Assembly: GCA_963802275.1 (NCBI GenBank)
Contig: CAWDIB010000006.1
Location: 342,025 to 406,024, forward strand
Length of the DNA: 64,000 nucleotides
Direction of reading: 5' to 3'
DNA from: CAZMZW01 sp963802275
GTDB lineage: Bacteria > Chloroflexota > Anaerolineae > Anaerolineales > Anaerolineaceae
In this document: positions 39,752 to 49,611 of the stretch, piece by piece
How positions within the stretch are numbered: position 1 is the first letter of the stretch
How the letters are laid out: each line of letters opens with the position of its first letter
Program-made: the position numbers and the translations under genes
The notes under the pieces: generated by a model
Databases searched by the model: none
What the model was told of the DNA's origin: nothing
The model's input: the letters and a program-made list of their open reading frames with translations, nothing else

Positions 39752-41212
39752 ATGTCAAAAACCACAAAATTAACCACTGCTGCCGGTGCCCCTGTCCCGG
39801 ATAATCAAAACGCCATGACTGCCGGCCCGCGCGGACCAATGTTGCTTCAGGATGTCTGGTACCTGGAAAAATTGGCTCACTTTGACCGCGAGGTCATCCC
39901 GGAACGGCGCATGCATGCCAAGGGCTCCGGAGCGTTTGGGAAGTTCACTGTCACTCATGACATCACGAAATATACAAGGGCGAAGATCTTTTCCAGGGTT
40001 GGTAAAGAAACCGAAGTCTTCATGCGCTTTTCCACTGTTGCTGGAGAACGCGGCGCGGCGGATGCCGAGCGCGATATCCGCGGCTTTGCCATGAAGTTCT
40101 ATACCGAAGAAGGCAATTGGGACTTGGTGGGCAACAATACGCCTGTTTTTTTCCTGCGCGACCCGCACAAATTCCCGGACCTGAACCGTGCAGTCAAGCG
40201 CGATCCTCAAACAAACCTGCGCTCTGCTACTAACAACTGGGATTTTTGGACTTCGCTGCCGGAAGCGCTTCACCAGGTAACCATCACCATGAGTGAGCGA
40301 GGTATCCCCCTTTCCTATCGCCACATGCATGGTTTTAGCAGCCACACCTTCAGTATGATCAATGCAAAAAAAGAAAGGGTGTGGGTGAAATTCCACTTCA
40401 AGACCCACCAGGGTATCAAGAATCTGACCGACCAGGAAGCTGAAGCGATTGTGGCCAAGGATCGTGAGAGTCATCAACGTGACCTGTTCGACAGCATCGC
40501 CAAAGGTGAGTTCCCGCGCTGGACGATGTATATCCAGGTGATGACCGAAGAACAGGCACAGAAGATGCCCTATAATCCCTTTGACTTGACAAAAGTTTGG
40601 TACCAGAAGGAGTTCCCACTGATCGAGGTTGGGATGTTGGAATTGAACCGCAACCCGGAAAATTATTTCCAGGATGTGGAGCAAGCTGCCTTCAATCCCG
40701 CGGCGGTTGTACCCGGGATCAGCTTCTCACCGGACAAGATGCTCCAGGGGCGCCTTTTCTCATACGGTGATGCACACCGATACCGGCTGGGTGTGAACCA
40801 TCATCAGATCCCGGTCAACAAACCGAAGAACGCCCCCGCCCATGCTTCACACCGTGACGGACAGATGCGTGTGGATGGCAATCATGGGTCGGCACCCGGC
40901 TATGAACCCAACAGCTTCGGTGAATGGCAGGAACAACCGGAGTACCGCGATCCGCCTTTGGAGCTTTCCGGCAGCGCGGATCAATGGAACTTCCGCGAAG
41001 ATGATTCCGATTATTACACCCAGCCTGGCAAGCTTTTCCGCCTGATGAACAAGGCACAGCAGCAGGTGCTGTTCGAGAACACCGCCCGTGCCATGGGTGA
41101 TGCACCAGAATTCATCAAGATCCGCCATATCAGCAACTGCGCCAAAGCCGATCCTGCATACGGCAAGGGTGTTGCTGATGCGCTTGGGATTTCCATGGAT
41201 AAGGTCAAATAA
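39752..41212 (+). CDS. katA: Catalase (monofunctional haem catalase, small-subunit clade)
   Basis: The 486-residue protein has every catalase landmark: ERRMHAKGSGAFG with the distal His (about 55), VGNNTPVFFLRDP with the distal Asn, and RLFSYGDAHRYRLG with the proximal haem Tyr. The length fits the small-subunit clade. It converts hydrogen peroxide to water and oxygen in the cytoplasm. The start is set by AAGGAG (39739-39744), 7 nt before the ATG at 39752; an upstream in-frame codon at 39719 has no such site. Control by the neighbouring PerR-like regulator is likely from the shared palindrome. Confidence 0.97.
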   Translation: MSKTTKLTTAAGAPVPDNQNAMTAGPRGPMLLQDVWYLEKLAHFDREVIPERRMHAKGSGAFGKFTVTHDITKYTRAKIFSRVGKETEVFMRFSTVAGERGAADAERDIRGFAMKFYTEEGNWDLVGNNTPVFFLRDPHKFPDLNRAVKRDPQTNLRSATNNWDFWTSLPEALHQVTITMSERGIPLSYRHMHGFSSHTFSMINAKKERVWVKFHFKTHQGIKNLTDQEAEAIVAKDRESHQRDLFDSIAKGEFPRWTMYIQVMTEEQAQKMPYNPFDLTKVWYQKEFPLIEVGMLELNRNPENYFQDVEQAAFNPAAVVPGISFSPDKMLQGRLFSYGDAHRYRLGVNHHQIPVNKPKNAPAHASHRDGQMRVDGNHGSAPGYEPNSFGEWQEQPEYRDPPLELSGSADQWNFREDDSDYYTQPGKLFRLMNKAQQQVLFENTARAMGDAPEFIKIRHISNCAKADPAYGKGVADALGISMDKVK

Positions 41213-41237
41213 CAACCAATATTAATTAGATTGCATG

Positions 41238-41267
41238 AACTGCCCGTGGCTAGCGGGCAGTTTTTAT
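41238..41267 (+). terminator. Rho-independent terminator after catalase
   Basis: ACTGCCCG and CGGGCAGT form an 8-bp perfect stem around a short loop, followed by TTTTT (41261-41265). Confidence 0.92.
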
Positions 41268-41453
41268 TGAGAACCTGTAAAATATTATGAAAATGTAGGT
41301 ATCTTTTTATCTCATCTTATGTCAATCCAATCCATTGCATCAATCCTTGTTAAAGCCGAATCGGATTTTTATGCCGCCATTGAAACTTGTCCGTCATAAA
41401 TTCTATCTGCTGCAAAGGGCATCCGCCTTTATCGGGAAGGAAACGCCCTTTAT

Positions 41454-42176
41454 TTGGAAGTGAGCTCATCTATTCTGGAGCCAACCAGCCGGTTTGTGAA
41501 TTATCTGGCTTTGCCCTCCAGCCAAAAAGTCTTTGGCATTCATAATCTGCTTTTCGATGATAGCGCCGTGGATTATTCAGGAATCACCCCGGTGAAATTA
41601 AACCACTTCACCACCCGCCTGCTGCTGGCTTTTTTTGAAGTGCAGCTCGCACTTGGTTTTTCCGGATCCGCATTTCGCCGTCACCAACAGGACATGGAAT
41701 CGCTCATGCAGGGCAGTCCTGTGCGTCTGACAGCCAACTATTATCACCCCTTTACCCACGAGGATAACGTGGGTATCCATTATGTCCTCAACCGTGAAGG
41801 TCAATCTGGCTATTCGATCGAGGATTGGCAAAATTTCATCCAGTACTCACAGTCCTCCATGCAGGCGGCTTTCCAGGTTTCACCGGAAGATTTTGGCGCG
41901 ACAGAAAGTGGCTTGCACAGAAAGCAGCTAAAGTACAGGGAATTGGTATCTGATGCATATCTGGCAACCGGCATCCTTAACAACCCGCCCATCCGTCATT
42001 TGGGAATTCTCATCCACGAGGTGTTGTCCTACAAAGGTGGACCGGCAGCATGTTTTGTGCCCAACCCCCGCTCCACCCAGTCGATGAAGTATATCCCGCT
42101 CATGGACTGCCTGCTGGATATGCCCTACCAACCAGGCACGTTGGTGATCTTTCAATCCACCTGCGCAGGGAAATGA
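41454..42176 (+). CDS. Unknown protein, possibly truncated at the 5' end by an in-frame stop
   Basis: The open frame of 240 residues has no recognised domain. Visible features are LPSSQKVFGIHNLLF, HPFTHEDNVGIHYVLN and, near the end, GGPAACFVPNPRSTQSMKYIPL. The same frame continues upstream without a shift to an ATG at 41319, interrupted by a single TAA at 41397-41399. The 26 codons before this stop (MSIQSIASILVKAESDFYAAI) look like a coding start. Either the gene starts internally or the stop is a sequence error or a recent nonsense mutation. No ribosome site marks the internal start. I do not recognise the family. Confidence 0.55.
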   Translation: MEVSSSILEPTSRFVNYLALPSSQKVFGIHNLLFDDSAVDYSGITPVKLNHFTTRLLLAFFEVQLALGFSGSAFRRHQQDMESLMQGSPVRLTANYYHPFTHEDNVGIHYVLNREGQSGYSIEDWQNFIQYSQSSMQAAFQVSPEDFGATESGLHRKQLKYRELVSDAYLATGILNNPPIRHLGILIHEVLSYKGGPAACFVPNPRSTQSMKYIPLMDCLLDMPYQPGTLVIFQSTCAGK

Positions 42177-42290
42177 ATTTGTCAGTGGGTAGTCTTACTT
42201 AACCTTTTATTAATTAATCCTCTAGGTGGTTCGAGGAATGACATGATTGGGTTAAAATCTTGAGAAAGAAAAGAAATCGGCTCTGAAACC

Positions 42291-43499
42291 ATGCTAACTA
42301 TAAAATCCATTGATGAAGTACAGGAACTAATTCGAAACCATTTCGCCTCGCTGCGCATGCCAGCTGAATCCATCGCGCTTGAGTGTGCCCTCGGCCGTTG
42401 CCTGGCAGAAGCGGTCATCGCTGCTGAGCATGTGCCGGACTTCAACCGTTCCACCGTGGACGGCTATGCGGTCATCGCCTCGGACGTGTTTGGCTGTTCA
42501 GAATCCATCCCTGCCTTGTTGGCGCTGGTCGGCGAGGTGGCTATGGGTGTTCATACCGCCCTGCAGCTTGCCAAAGGCAAGTGCGCCTACGTGCACACCG
42601 GCAGCGAGCTGCCCGCTCTTGCTGATGCGGTGGTGATGCTGGAGTACGCCGAGGATTTTGGGGATGGCACCATCGCTATCAACAAGCCGGTCGCCCCGGG
42701 CGCCAACCTCATTTTCCGCGGCGATGATGTCAAACCCGGGCAACCTGTGTTGCCTGCCGGCCAGCGCCTCAATGCGGGTGATATTGGCAGCCTGGCTGCG
42801 TTGGGTATCACCACCCTCAACGTTCTCCAATCCCCGCACATGGCCATCATTTCCACCGGAGATGAGCTGGTGGCGGCTGGCGAGCCAGTACCACTGGGCA
42901 AGATCCGTGATGTTAATGCGCCCATGCTTTCCACCGCTGTAACCGAAGCGGGTGGCACCCCGAAATTTTACGGCATCCTTGCCGATGACGAAAACCTCAT
43001 CCAGGAAACGCTGGCTGCCGCCATCCCCGATTGTGACCTGCTGCTCATTTCCGGCAGCACTTCTGTTGGCGTGAAGGATGCCGTGCCAAAGGTCATCAGT
43101 CGCCTGGGTGAACTGCTTGTGCATGGTGTAGCCGCCAAACCCGGCAAACCCACCATCGTTGGTGAAATCCACGGCAAACCGGTCTTCGGTTTGCCCGGAA
43201 ACCCGCTGGCGGCTTATTTCATGTTCCATCTATTCGTCCGCCCGCTGCTCTACAGCTTGCAGGGGGCAACTCCAAAGGATGATGTGGTGCAGGCTGTCCT
43301 CGCCCGAGCCGTGCCCTCCAACCAGGGGCGAGAGGAATTCATTCCGGTTTCTCTCAAGGATGGCGTCGCAGAGCCCATCCCATCCAAGTCCGGGTTGATC
43401 ACCTCGCTGGCAGCAGCGGACGGTTTTATCCGCATCCCGCGCGATACCGAAGGACTCCCGCAGGGTGCGCAAGTGCAAGTCATAAAATTCAAGAGGTGA
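42291..43499 (+). CDS. moeA: Molybdopterin molybdotransferase MoeA
   Basis: The 402 residues follow the MoeA plan: ALGRCLAEAVIAAEHVPDFNRSTVDGYAV, then the four-domain body with ISTGDELVAAGEPVPLGKIRDVNAPML, ISGSTSVGVKD (molybdopterin-binding motif) and VFGLPGNPLAAYFMFHLFVRPLL; longer runs are named by position only. MoeA inserts molybdate or tungstate into adenylylated molybdopterin. The gene starts a plus-strand cluster; the next moeA-type gene begins 3 bp after its stop. No Moco riboswitch is recognisable upstream. Confidence 0.95.
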   Translation: MLTIKSIDEVQELIRNHFASLRMPAESIALECALGRCLAEAVIAAEHVPDFNRSTVDGYAVIASDVFGCSESIPALLALVGEVAMGVHTALQLAKGKCAYVHTGSELPALADAVVMLEYAEDFGDGTIAINKPVAPGANLIFRGDDVKPGQPVLPAGQRLNAGDIGSLAALGITTLNVLQSPHMAIISTGDELVAAGEPVPLGKIRDVNAPMLSTAVTEAGGTPKFYGILADDENLIQETLAAAIPDCDLLLISGSTSVGVKDAVPKVISRLGELLVHGVAAKPGKPTIVGEIHGKPVFGLPGNPLAAYFMFHLFVRPLLYSLQGATPKDDVVQAVLARAVPSNQGREEFIPVSLKDGVAEPIPSKSGLITSLAAADGFIRIPRDTEGLPQGAQVQVIKFKR

Positions 43500-43502
43500 G
43501 TC

Positions 43503-45422
43503 ATGCCCTTTCAATACCTAACCAACATCCCCCTCGACGAAGCCCGCACCGCCTGGTTGCAGGCGCTTGAGCATAATAATTTCACTCATAAAAGTGAAGT
43601 CATCCCAACCACAATGGCACTGAAGCGCATCACCGCTTCAGCGGTCTATGCGCGCATTTGCGCCCCGCACTACAATGCCTGCGCCATGGACGGCATTGCC
43701 CTCGCTGCGCCCAAGACCTTTGGCGCCAGCGAGACCACGCCCGTGCGCCTGAAAGCGGGTGACTTCAACCGTGTGGATACCGGTGACCCGCTGCCAGCCG
43801 GCTGCGATACGGTGGTCATGGTGGAGGATGTCATCGAGGAGGACGGCGGCGTGACCCTTTACCAGGCTGCCGTGCCGTGGGACAATATCCGCCAGATCGG
43901 CGAGGACATCAGCGCCGGTGATATGATCCTGCCTTCCTTTACCGGGATCACCCCCGCAGCCATGGGCGCCATGCTGGCGGCCGGCGTGCTTGAAGTGGAG
44001 GTGGTGCGACAGCCGGTGGTGGGGATCATCCCCACCGGTGACGAGCTTGTCCCGCCAACCCAGTCACCTGGTTCGGGTGACATCATCGAATTCAATTCCA
44101 CCATTTTCGGCGGCATGCTCACCGGGTGGGGCTGCCAGCCAAGAATCTACCCCATCGTGCCAGATGACCAGGGCAAGATCGAGCAGGCCATGCGAACAGC
44201 AGTTGCCGAATGTGACGCGGTCATTCTCAATGCCGGCTCTTCAGCCGGCAGCCAGGATTACTCCAGCCAGGCCATCGCTGCCGTGGGTCAGGTGGTGTTG
44301 CATGGCATTGCCATCCGCCCCGGCAAGCCGGCTGTGCTGGGCTTTGCCCGCTTGGAAAAGGAAGACCGCATCATTCCATTAATTGGGTTGCCTGGTTACC
44401 CGGTATCCGGCATCCTGGTGATGGAACAACTATTTAAACCGGTCATGGCGCGCTTGACCCGCCGCGAACTAAAACCGGCGGAGGAGATCCAGGCAGTGCT
44501 CTCCCGTCGACTGAATTCCTCGCTCAAATACCGCGAGTTTGTGCGCGCCCGCCTGGGATTGGTCAACGACCGGACGGTGGCTGTGCCGCTCAACCGCGGC
44601 GCGGGCGTGGTCAGTTCCTTTGTCAAGGCGGATGGCATTATTGACATCCCCCAGGATAGTGAAGGATATGAAGCGGGCGAAAGCGTCAATATCTGGCTGT
44701 TGCGCACTCGAGAAGAGATCGCCCGCACCCTGGTCATTACTGGCAGCCACGACCCGCTGCTGGACGAGGCGGCGGACATCCTGCGCCGTGAACACCCGGA
44801 CAGCCAGGTGGCTTCCTCGCACGTGGGAAGCATGGGCGGCATCATGGCGGTCAGGCGCGGGGAAGCCCACCTGGGCGGCATCCACCTGCTGGATGAAGCC
44901 AGCGGTACCTACAACATTCCTTATCTCAAGAAATATTTTCCTGATGGCGGCGTACGCCTGGTGGAATGCGTTCAGCGCGAACAGGGGCTGATGGTCGCAC
45001 CCGGCAATCCGAAAGGTATCCGCAGCTTCAGCGACCTGGTTGGCAGGCGTTACGTCAACCGCCAGAAGGGCAGCGGCACGCGCATTTTGTGCGACCATCT
45101 GGTAAAACAGCAGGGAATTGATACCCTTCTCATCCAGGACTACGACCGCGAGGAATTCACCCACACCGCTGTGGCGGCCGCCATCGCCGCCGGTACGGCG
45201 GATGCCGGGTTGGGCATATACTCAGCGGCGAAGATCTACGGGCTGGATTTCATCCCCATCTGCGACGAGCAGTATGACCTGCTCATCGCCGAGAGCGCCA
45301 TCAACCTCGAATCGGTGCAGCGCTTGTTGCAGGTGCTGAAGGGCCGGGAATTTGTCGAGCGCTTGCAGCGCCTGGGGGGGTATACTATCAACCACCCGGG
45401 TGAAGAGAGAAAATGGAACTGA
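43503..45422 (+). CDS. MoeA-type molybdopterin biosynthesis protein fused to a periplasmic-binding-like domain
   Basis: The 639-residue protein has an N-terminal MoeA half (about 1-400: MDGIALAAPKTFG, IPTGDELVPPTQ, LNAGSSAGSQDYS, IGLPGYPVSGILVM). The C-terminal half (about 420-630) has SSHVGSMGGIMAVRRGEAHLGGIHLLDE and GLGIYSAAKIYGLDFIPI, resembling the substrate-binding (COG1910-like) domain of molybdate-responsive proteins. This domain order is a known MoeA variant. The PBP-like half may bind molybdate, tungstate or an intermediate. Two consecutive moeA genes may serve different metals, as has been described for MoeA pairs in some organisms. The last bases overlap the moaC start by 10 bp. 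Confidence 0.9.
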   Translation: MPFQYLTNIPLDEARTAWLQALEHNNFTHKSEVIPTTMALKRITASAVYARICAPHYNACAMDGIALAAPKTFGASETTPVRLKAGDFNRVDTGDPLPAGCDTVVMVEDVIEEDGGVTLYQAAVPWDNIRQIGEDISAGDMILPSFTGITPAAMGAMLAAGVLEVEVVRQPVVGIIPTGDELVPPTQSPGSGDIIEFNSTIFGGMLTGWGCQPRIYPIVPDDQGKIEQAMRTAVAECDAVILNAGSSAGSQDYSSQAIAAVGQVVLHGIAIRPGKPAVLGFARLEKEDRIIPLIGLPGYPVSGILVMEQLFKPVMARLTRRELKPAEEIQAVLSRRLNSSLKYREFVRARLGLVNDRTVAVPLNRGAGVVSSFVKADGIIDIPQDSEGYEAGESVNIWLLRTREEIARTLVITGSHDPLLDEAADILRREHPDSQVASSHVGSMGGIMAVRRGEAHLGGIHLLDEASGTYNIPYLKKYFPDGGVRLVECVQREQGLMVAPGNPKGIRSFSDLVGRRYVNRQKGSGTRILCDHLVKQQGIDTLLIQDYDREEFTHTAVAAAIAAGTADAGLGIYSAAKIYGLDFIPICDEQYDLLIAESAINLESVQRLLQVLKGREFVERLQRLGGYTINHPGEERKWN

Positions 45423-46851
45423 CCCATACTGATGAAAACGGCAAGGCGCGCATGGTGGATGTGAGTAAAAAACAATCCACCGAACGAACAGCTGTCGCCC
45501 GCACCATCCTTAAAATGAAGCCGGAAACGCTTCAGCTCATCCTGGCTGGTGAGGTCAAGAAGGGCGACGTGTTCGCCTGTGCGCGCATCGCCGGCATCCA
45601 GGCTGCCAAGCGCACCGCTGAGCTTATCCCGCTTTGCCACACCATCCCCCTCAGCCAGGTTTTGGTTGAACTGCAAGCCCTGTCCCCTGACCGGGTGGAA
45701 GTGACCGCCACGGTCAAGTGCACCTGGGTGACCGGGGTGGAAATGGAAGCCCTCACCGCTGCCAGCGTGGCCGCCCTGACCGTTTATGACATGTGCAAGG
45801 CGGTTGACCGCGGCATGGAGGTAGTCAGCCTGGCCTTGCTGCGCAAGAGCGGCGGACGTTCGGGTGAGTATGTGCGCGGGGAGGAAAAGTACAATCCAAT
45901 GCTGGACCATCTCGGCCGTTCCATCACCTACCTGCGCTTGTCGGTCACAGAGCGCTGCAACCTGCATTGTTCCTACTGCCGCAAGGAGGAAGGCGGCTGC
46001 CCCAAAGTGAAGGAATTATCTGCGGAGGAATTCATTCGCATTGCCCGCGCTTGCGTCAAACTAGGTATTAACAAGGTGCGCGTCACCGGTGGCGAACCGA
46101 CTCCTGCGACGCGACCTCATCCAGATCGTGCAGGGGTTGTCTGCCATTCCCGGCATTGACGAGATCACCATGACCACCAATGGCTTGTTCCTTGCCAGCC
46201 AGGCCGCCGACCTTAAGAAAGCCGGTCTGTCGCGCGTCAACATCAGCCTCGATTCGCTCAATGCGCATAAGTTCCGTGAGATGACCGGCGGAGATCTGCC
46301 GAGTGGTGCTGGCTGGCATTGATGCCGCCCTGCAGGCCGGGCTGCACCCGGTCAAGATCAACGCTGTCCTCATCCGCGGCAGAAATGACGACGAGGTGGA
46401 CGACTTCATCGCCCTCACCCGCGACAAGCCGCTGGATGTGCGCCTGATCGAACTTATGCCGCTGGGCGGTGACTGGGCAAGCTGCTGCCCTGCGGGTGGA
46501 CAACAGCGAGCTGATCGCGCCAGCGTCCCTGGCTGATTCCCATCCCCCCGCGTTATGAAGGTCAGCCCTCGCGCGACTTCCGCGTGGAAGGCCACCAGGG
46601 GCGGGTGGGCTTCATCAGCCCCATCTCGCACCGCTTCTGCGGCAGCTGCAACCGCATCCGCATCATGAGCGATGGCATCTTTGCGCCCCTGCCTGGGCGA
46701 CAACCTGGAATTTCCACTTAAGGATGCTCTAGCTGGCAGTGATGAAGAATTACTGCGAGACCATCCGCGCTGCCATCTATGCCAAGCCGGTCGGGCATCA
46801 TTTTGAAAAGGAATTCAAGTCCGAGCGCAACATGAGCCGCATCGGTGGATA
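45413..46851 (+). CDS. MoaC-MoaA fusion protein (cyclic pyranopterin synthesis), frameshifted
   Basis: Residues 1-160 are a full MoaC (KGDVFACARIAGIQAAK, LIPLCHTIPLS, MEALTAASVAALTVYDMCKA). The frame runs on without a stop into a MoaA radical-SAM domain (about 165 on: RSITYLRLSVTERCNLHCSYC, with C182, C186, C189 of the CX3CX2C cluster). After VRVTGGEP the frame is broken near 46106, again near 46310, 46480, 46530 and 46690. The pieces continue MoaA colinearly, including FISPISHRFCGSCNRIRIMSDG for the second cluster; its third Cys reads correctly only if one C is dropped near 46690. MoaA and MoaC make cyclic pyranopterin monophosphate from GTP. The shifts look like sequencing errors. Confidence 0.8.
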
Positions 46852-46865
46852 GAAAGGATCAGCAA

Positions 46866-47798
46866 ATGGCACAGGTGGTGGCAGTCAACATCAGCCAGAA
46901 GAAAGGCACGCTCAAGCATCCCGTGGACGAAGCACATCTGCAAACAGGAGTTACGGCATTGAGGGCGATGCGCATGCCGGCGACTGGCACCGCCAGGTGA
47001 GCCTGCTGGCGCAGGAGAGCGTGGACAAGATGACCGCACGCGGCGTGAAAGACCTCACCCCCGGCATCTTCGCCGAGAACATCACCACCGAGCGGCATCG
47101 AATTGCATTCCCTGCCGGTTGGCACACGGCTGACCATCAACGACGCCCTGCTGGAGGTGACCCAGATCGGCAAGGAATGCCATGAGCACTGCCAGGTCTT
47201 CCAACAGGTGGGCATGTGCATCATGCCCATCGAAGGCATCTTCACCCGCGTGCTGGAGGAAGGCACCATCAAGCCCGGCGATGAGATCAGCGTCATCCCA
47301 GCCATCCGCGCCGCCATCATCACCCTCAGCGACAAGGGTTCAACCGGCGAACGCGCCGACAAGAGCGGTCCGGCGTTGGTCGAAGCGTTGAAAGCGCACG
47401 CCCAGGTGGTGGAGACCCTGCTGCTGCCGGATGACCTGGAGCAGCTCAAGCAGGCCCTCATCCGCCTGGCCGACTCCGGCAGTGTGGATCTTATCTTCAC
47501 CACCGGCGGCACCGGCTTTGCGCCGCGCGATGTGACCCCCGAAGCCACCCTGGCGGTGGTGGAGCGCGGCGTGCCCGGCATCCCCGAGGCCATGCGCCAG
47601 GCCAGCTTGGCCATCACCCCGCGCGCCATGCTCTCGCGCGCCGCGGCCGGCATCCGCAAGCGTACGCTGATCATCAACCTGCCCGGCAGCCCCAAGGCGG
47701 CCGTGGAATGCCTGGCGGTTTTCCTGCCTGTGCTTGGCCACGCCGTGGAAACCCTGCGTGGTGACGCCTATGAGTGCGCCGCGCCGCCATCATCCTGA
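46866..47798 (+). CDS. MOSC domain fused to MogA/MoaB-type molybdopterin adenylyltransferase, frameshifted in the N-terminal half
   Basis: The ATG at 46866 follows AAAGGA. The N-terminal part (MAQVVAVNISQKKG, YGIEGDAHAGDWHRQVSLL, GKECHEHCQVFQQVG with its conserved Cys) is a MOSC domain. From about residue 155 a MogA/MoaB domain follows (AAIITLSDKGSTGERAD, LIFTTGGTGFAPRDVTPEA, LPGSPKAAVECL). Frame breaks occur near 46952 and near 47095 (one extra C). MogA-type enzymes adenylylate molybdopterin before MoeA inserts the metal; MOSC domains carry or transfer sulfur. Bacterial fusions of this kind are known and fit the surrounding cofactor genes. Confidence 0.82.
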
Positions 47799-47802
47799 GC
47801 CC

Positions 47803-47862
47803 AGCAAAGGATCTCCTGTTCTATTCCTCCCCTCTGGAGGGGAGGTTAGGTGGGGTGGAATT
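47803..47862. repeat. Mosaic intergenic repeat (GAGCCCAGCAAAGGATCT + CTCCCCTC palindrome)
   Basis: The element reads CCTGAGCCCAGCAAAGGATCT, then CCTCCCCTCTGGAGGGGAGG and TTAGGTGGGGTGG. The same two parts in the same order occur at 53115-53180, and shortened forms near 54185-54235. Confidence 0.75.
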
Positions 47863-48043
47863 ACCCTTCGAGCAACTCCCTTTTGATATAATATCCCCTG
47901 TCATTCTTCGACTCGCTGCCCTGCGGAGAGAAATCCATGGGCAGACGAGCAGCAGCAGACCGGTAAAATCCAAACCCCGCCGGACTGCTCAAGGGTGCCG
48001 CCGGAAACAGCGGCGCCTCCCGTGTTAGGAAAGGAGAGATGTC

Positions 48044-48899
48044 ATGAAAAAGTTGTTCCTGTTAATGACTGCCCTGGCGGTCATCGCCGGACTGGTTGGC
48101 TGTGCCCAGCCCACCCCGGCGCCCACTCAAGCCCCCGCCCCCACCACACCTGCCAACCCGCTGGTGCGCCTGTCCACCACCACCTCGGTCAACGATGCCG
48201 GACTTCTGCCCTTCCTGCAGCCGTATTTTGAAAAGGAGACCGGTTACAAGATGGAGGTCACCTCGGCTGGCACCGGCGCCGCCATCGAAAAAGCTCGCAA
48301 GGGCGATGCCGACCTGCTGCTGGTGCACAGCAAATCCCAGGAAGAGACCTACATAAATGAAGGCTTTGACGAGAAGCGTGTGCCCTTCATGTTTAACTTC
48401 TTCGTCATCGTCGGGCCCAAGGATGACCCGGCCGGCGTGAAGAACGCCACGACCGCCAGCGAGGCCTTCAAGAGCCATCGCCGACAAGGGTGCCAAGTTC
48501 GTCACCCGTGGCGACAAGTCCGGCACCAACACCGCCGAGCTGAACATCTGGAAGGTGGCTGCCATCGACCCGGCTGGCAAGGAATGGTATGTCAACATCG
48601 GCGGCGGCATGGGCCAGGCACTCACCATGGCCGGCGAGCAGCAGGCTTACACCCTCTCGGACAAGGCCACCTTTTTAGCCACCAAGACCGAGCTGGGGAT
48701 CGTGCTTGGTGAATCCGACGATATGAAGAACACCTATTCGCTCATCGCCGTCACCCCCAAGCGTTTCAAGGACACCAACTTCGAGGGCGCCATGGCCTTC
48801 ATCAACTGGGTCACCTCCCAGCGCGGCCTGGACCTCATTGCCGAGTTCGGCAAGGAAAAGTACGGCCAGGCGTTATTCTTCATTATCAAGCCAGCTTAG
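48044..48899 (+). CDS. tupA: Tungstate/molybdate ABC transporter substrate-binding lipoprotein TupA, one frameshift
   Basis: It starts with a lipoprotein signal (MKKLFLLMTALAVIAGLVGC; lipobox LVGC) and a Thr/Pro linker. RLSTTTSVNDAGLL carries the TTTS motif of TupA anion-binding sites. TSAGTGAAIEKARKGDADLLLVHS and SGTNTAELNIWK follow. The frame is broken near 48476, where one extra A (AAGAGCC for AAGGCC) interrupts EAFKAIADKGAKFVTRGDKS. TupA binds tungstate outside the membrane with high selectivity over molybdate. tupB and tupC follow, and the Moco genes upstream explain the need for the metal. Confidence 0.9.
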
Positions 48900-48930
48900 T
48901 TTCTACTATTTACGAATGCGCTGAAAATCT

Positions 48931-49611
48931 GTGAATCCCATCCAGCAAGCTTTTGAACTTCTCTTTGGCGCGGACCCGGAGCTGCGCCAGATCATCGCTG
49001 TCACCCTGCAGATGTCTTTTCTGAGCACACTCATTTCCTCGGCGTTGGGCATCCCCCTGGGGGTGCTGCTGGGCGGTAGCCAGTTCCGCGCCCGCCCCTG
49101 GCTGATGCGCATCACCAACACGCTGATGGGCCTGCCACCGGTGGTGGCCGGCCTGGTGGTTTACCTGCTGCTCTCGCGCAGCGGTCCGCTCGGTTCGCTT
49201 AAATTGCTTTATTCAGTACCCGCCATGGTCATCGCCCAGGTGCTGCTGATCACCCCCATCGTCACCGGCATGACCGCCACCATCGTCTCCCTGCCCGCCC
49301 CGCGCATCCGCGAGACCGCCGCCGGCATCGGCCTCACCCGCTGGCAGCAGTTGCTGCTGATGGTCTACGAGTGCCGCGTGCAGTTCCTGGCGGTGGTGCT
49401 GGCCGCCTTCGGGCGTTCCATTGCCGAGGTGGGCGCGGTGCAGATCGTGGGCGGCAACATCCAGCACAAGACGCGCGTGATGACCACCGCCATCATGATG
49501 CAGACCAACCTCGGCCAATTCGAGTTGGCGGTCGTCCTGGGCGTGGTGCTGCTTCTCATTTCGTTCGCTATCAATATCATCGTGCAGCGCTTCCAGGAGC
49601 GGCAGGCATGA
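48931..49611 (+). CDS. tupB: Tungstate ABC transporter permease TupB
   Basis: The 226-residue protein with about five membrane segments starts with GTG. The permease coupling loop is visible as RETAAGIGLTRWQQLLLMVYECRVQFLAVVLAAFGRSIAEVGA, given by position (about 128-170), with the EAA-type motif A-A-G-I-G-L. It forms the membrane channel for tungstate. It lies 31 bp after tupA, and its TGA overlaps the ATG of tupC (ATGA), so the two are translationally coupled. Confidence 0.92.
   Translation: MNPIQQAFELLFGADPELRQIIAVTLQMSFLSTLISSALGIPLGVLLGGSQFRARPWLMRITNTLMGLPPVVAGLVVYLLLSRSGPLGSLKLLYSVPAMVIAQVLLITPIVTGMTATIVSLPAPRIRETAAGIGLTRWQQLLLMVYECRVQFLAVVLAAFGRSIAEVGAVQIVGGNIQHKTRVMTTAIMMQTNLGQFELAVVLGVVLLLISFAINIIVQRFQERQA

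Noticed and set aside
39770..40684. Minus-strand open frame of 304 codons opposite catalase
   Set aside because: Catalase is unambiguous; this frame only mirrors its codon bias.
42177..42290. Molybdenum cofactor riboswitch before moeA
   Set aside because: Only a weak CCTC/GAGG hairpin is present; the conserved Moco motif elements are not recognisable.
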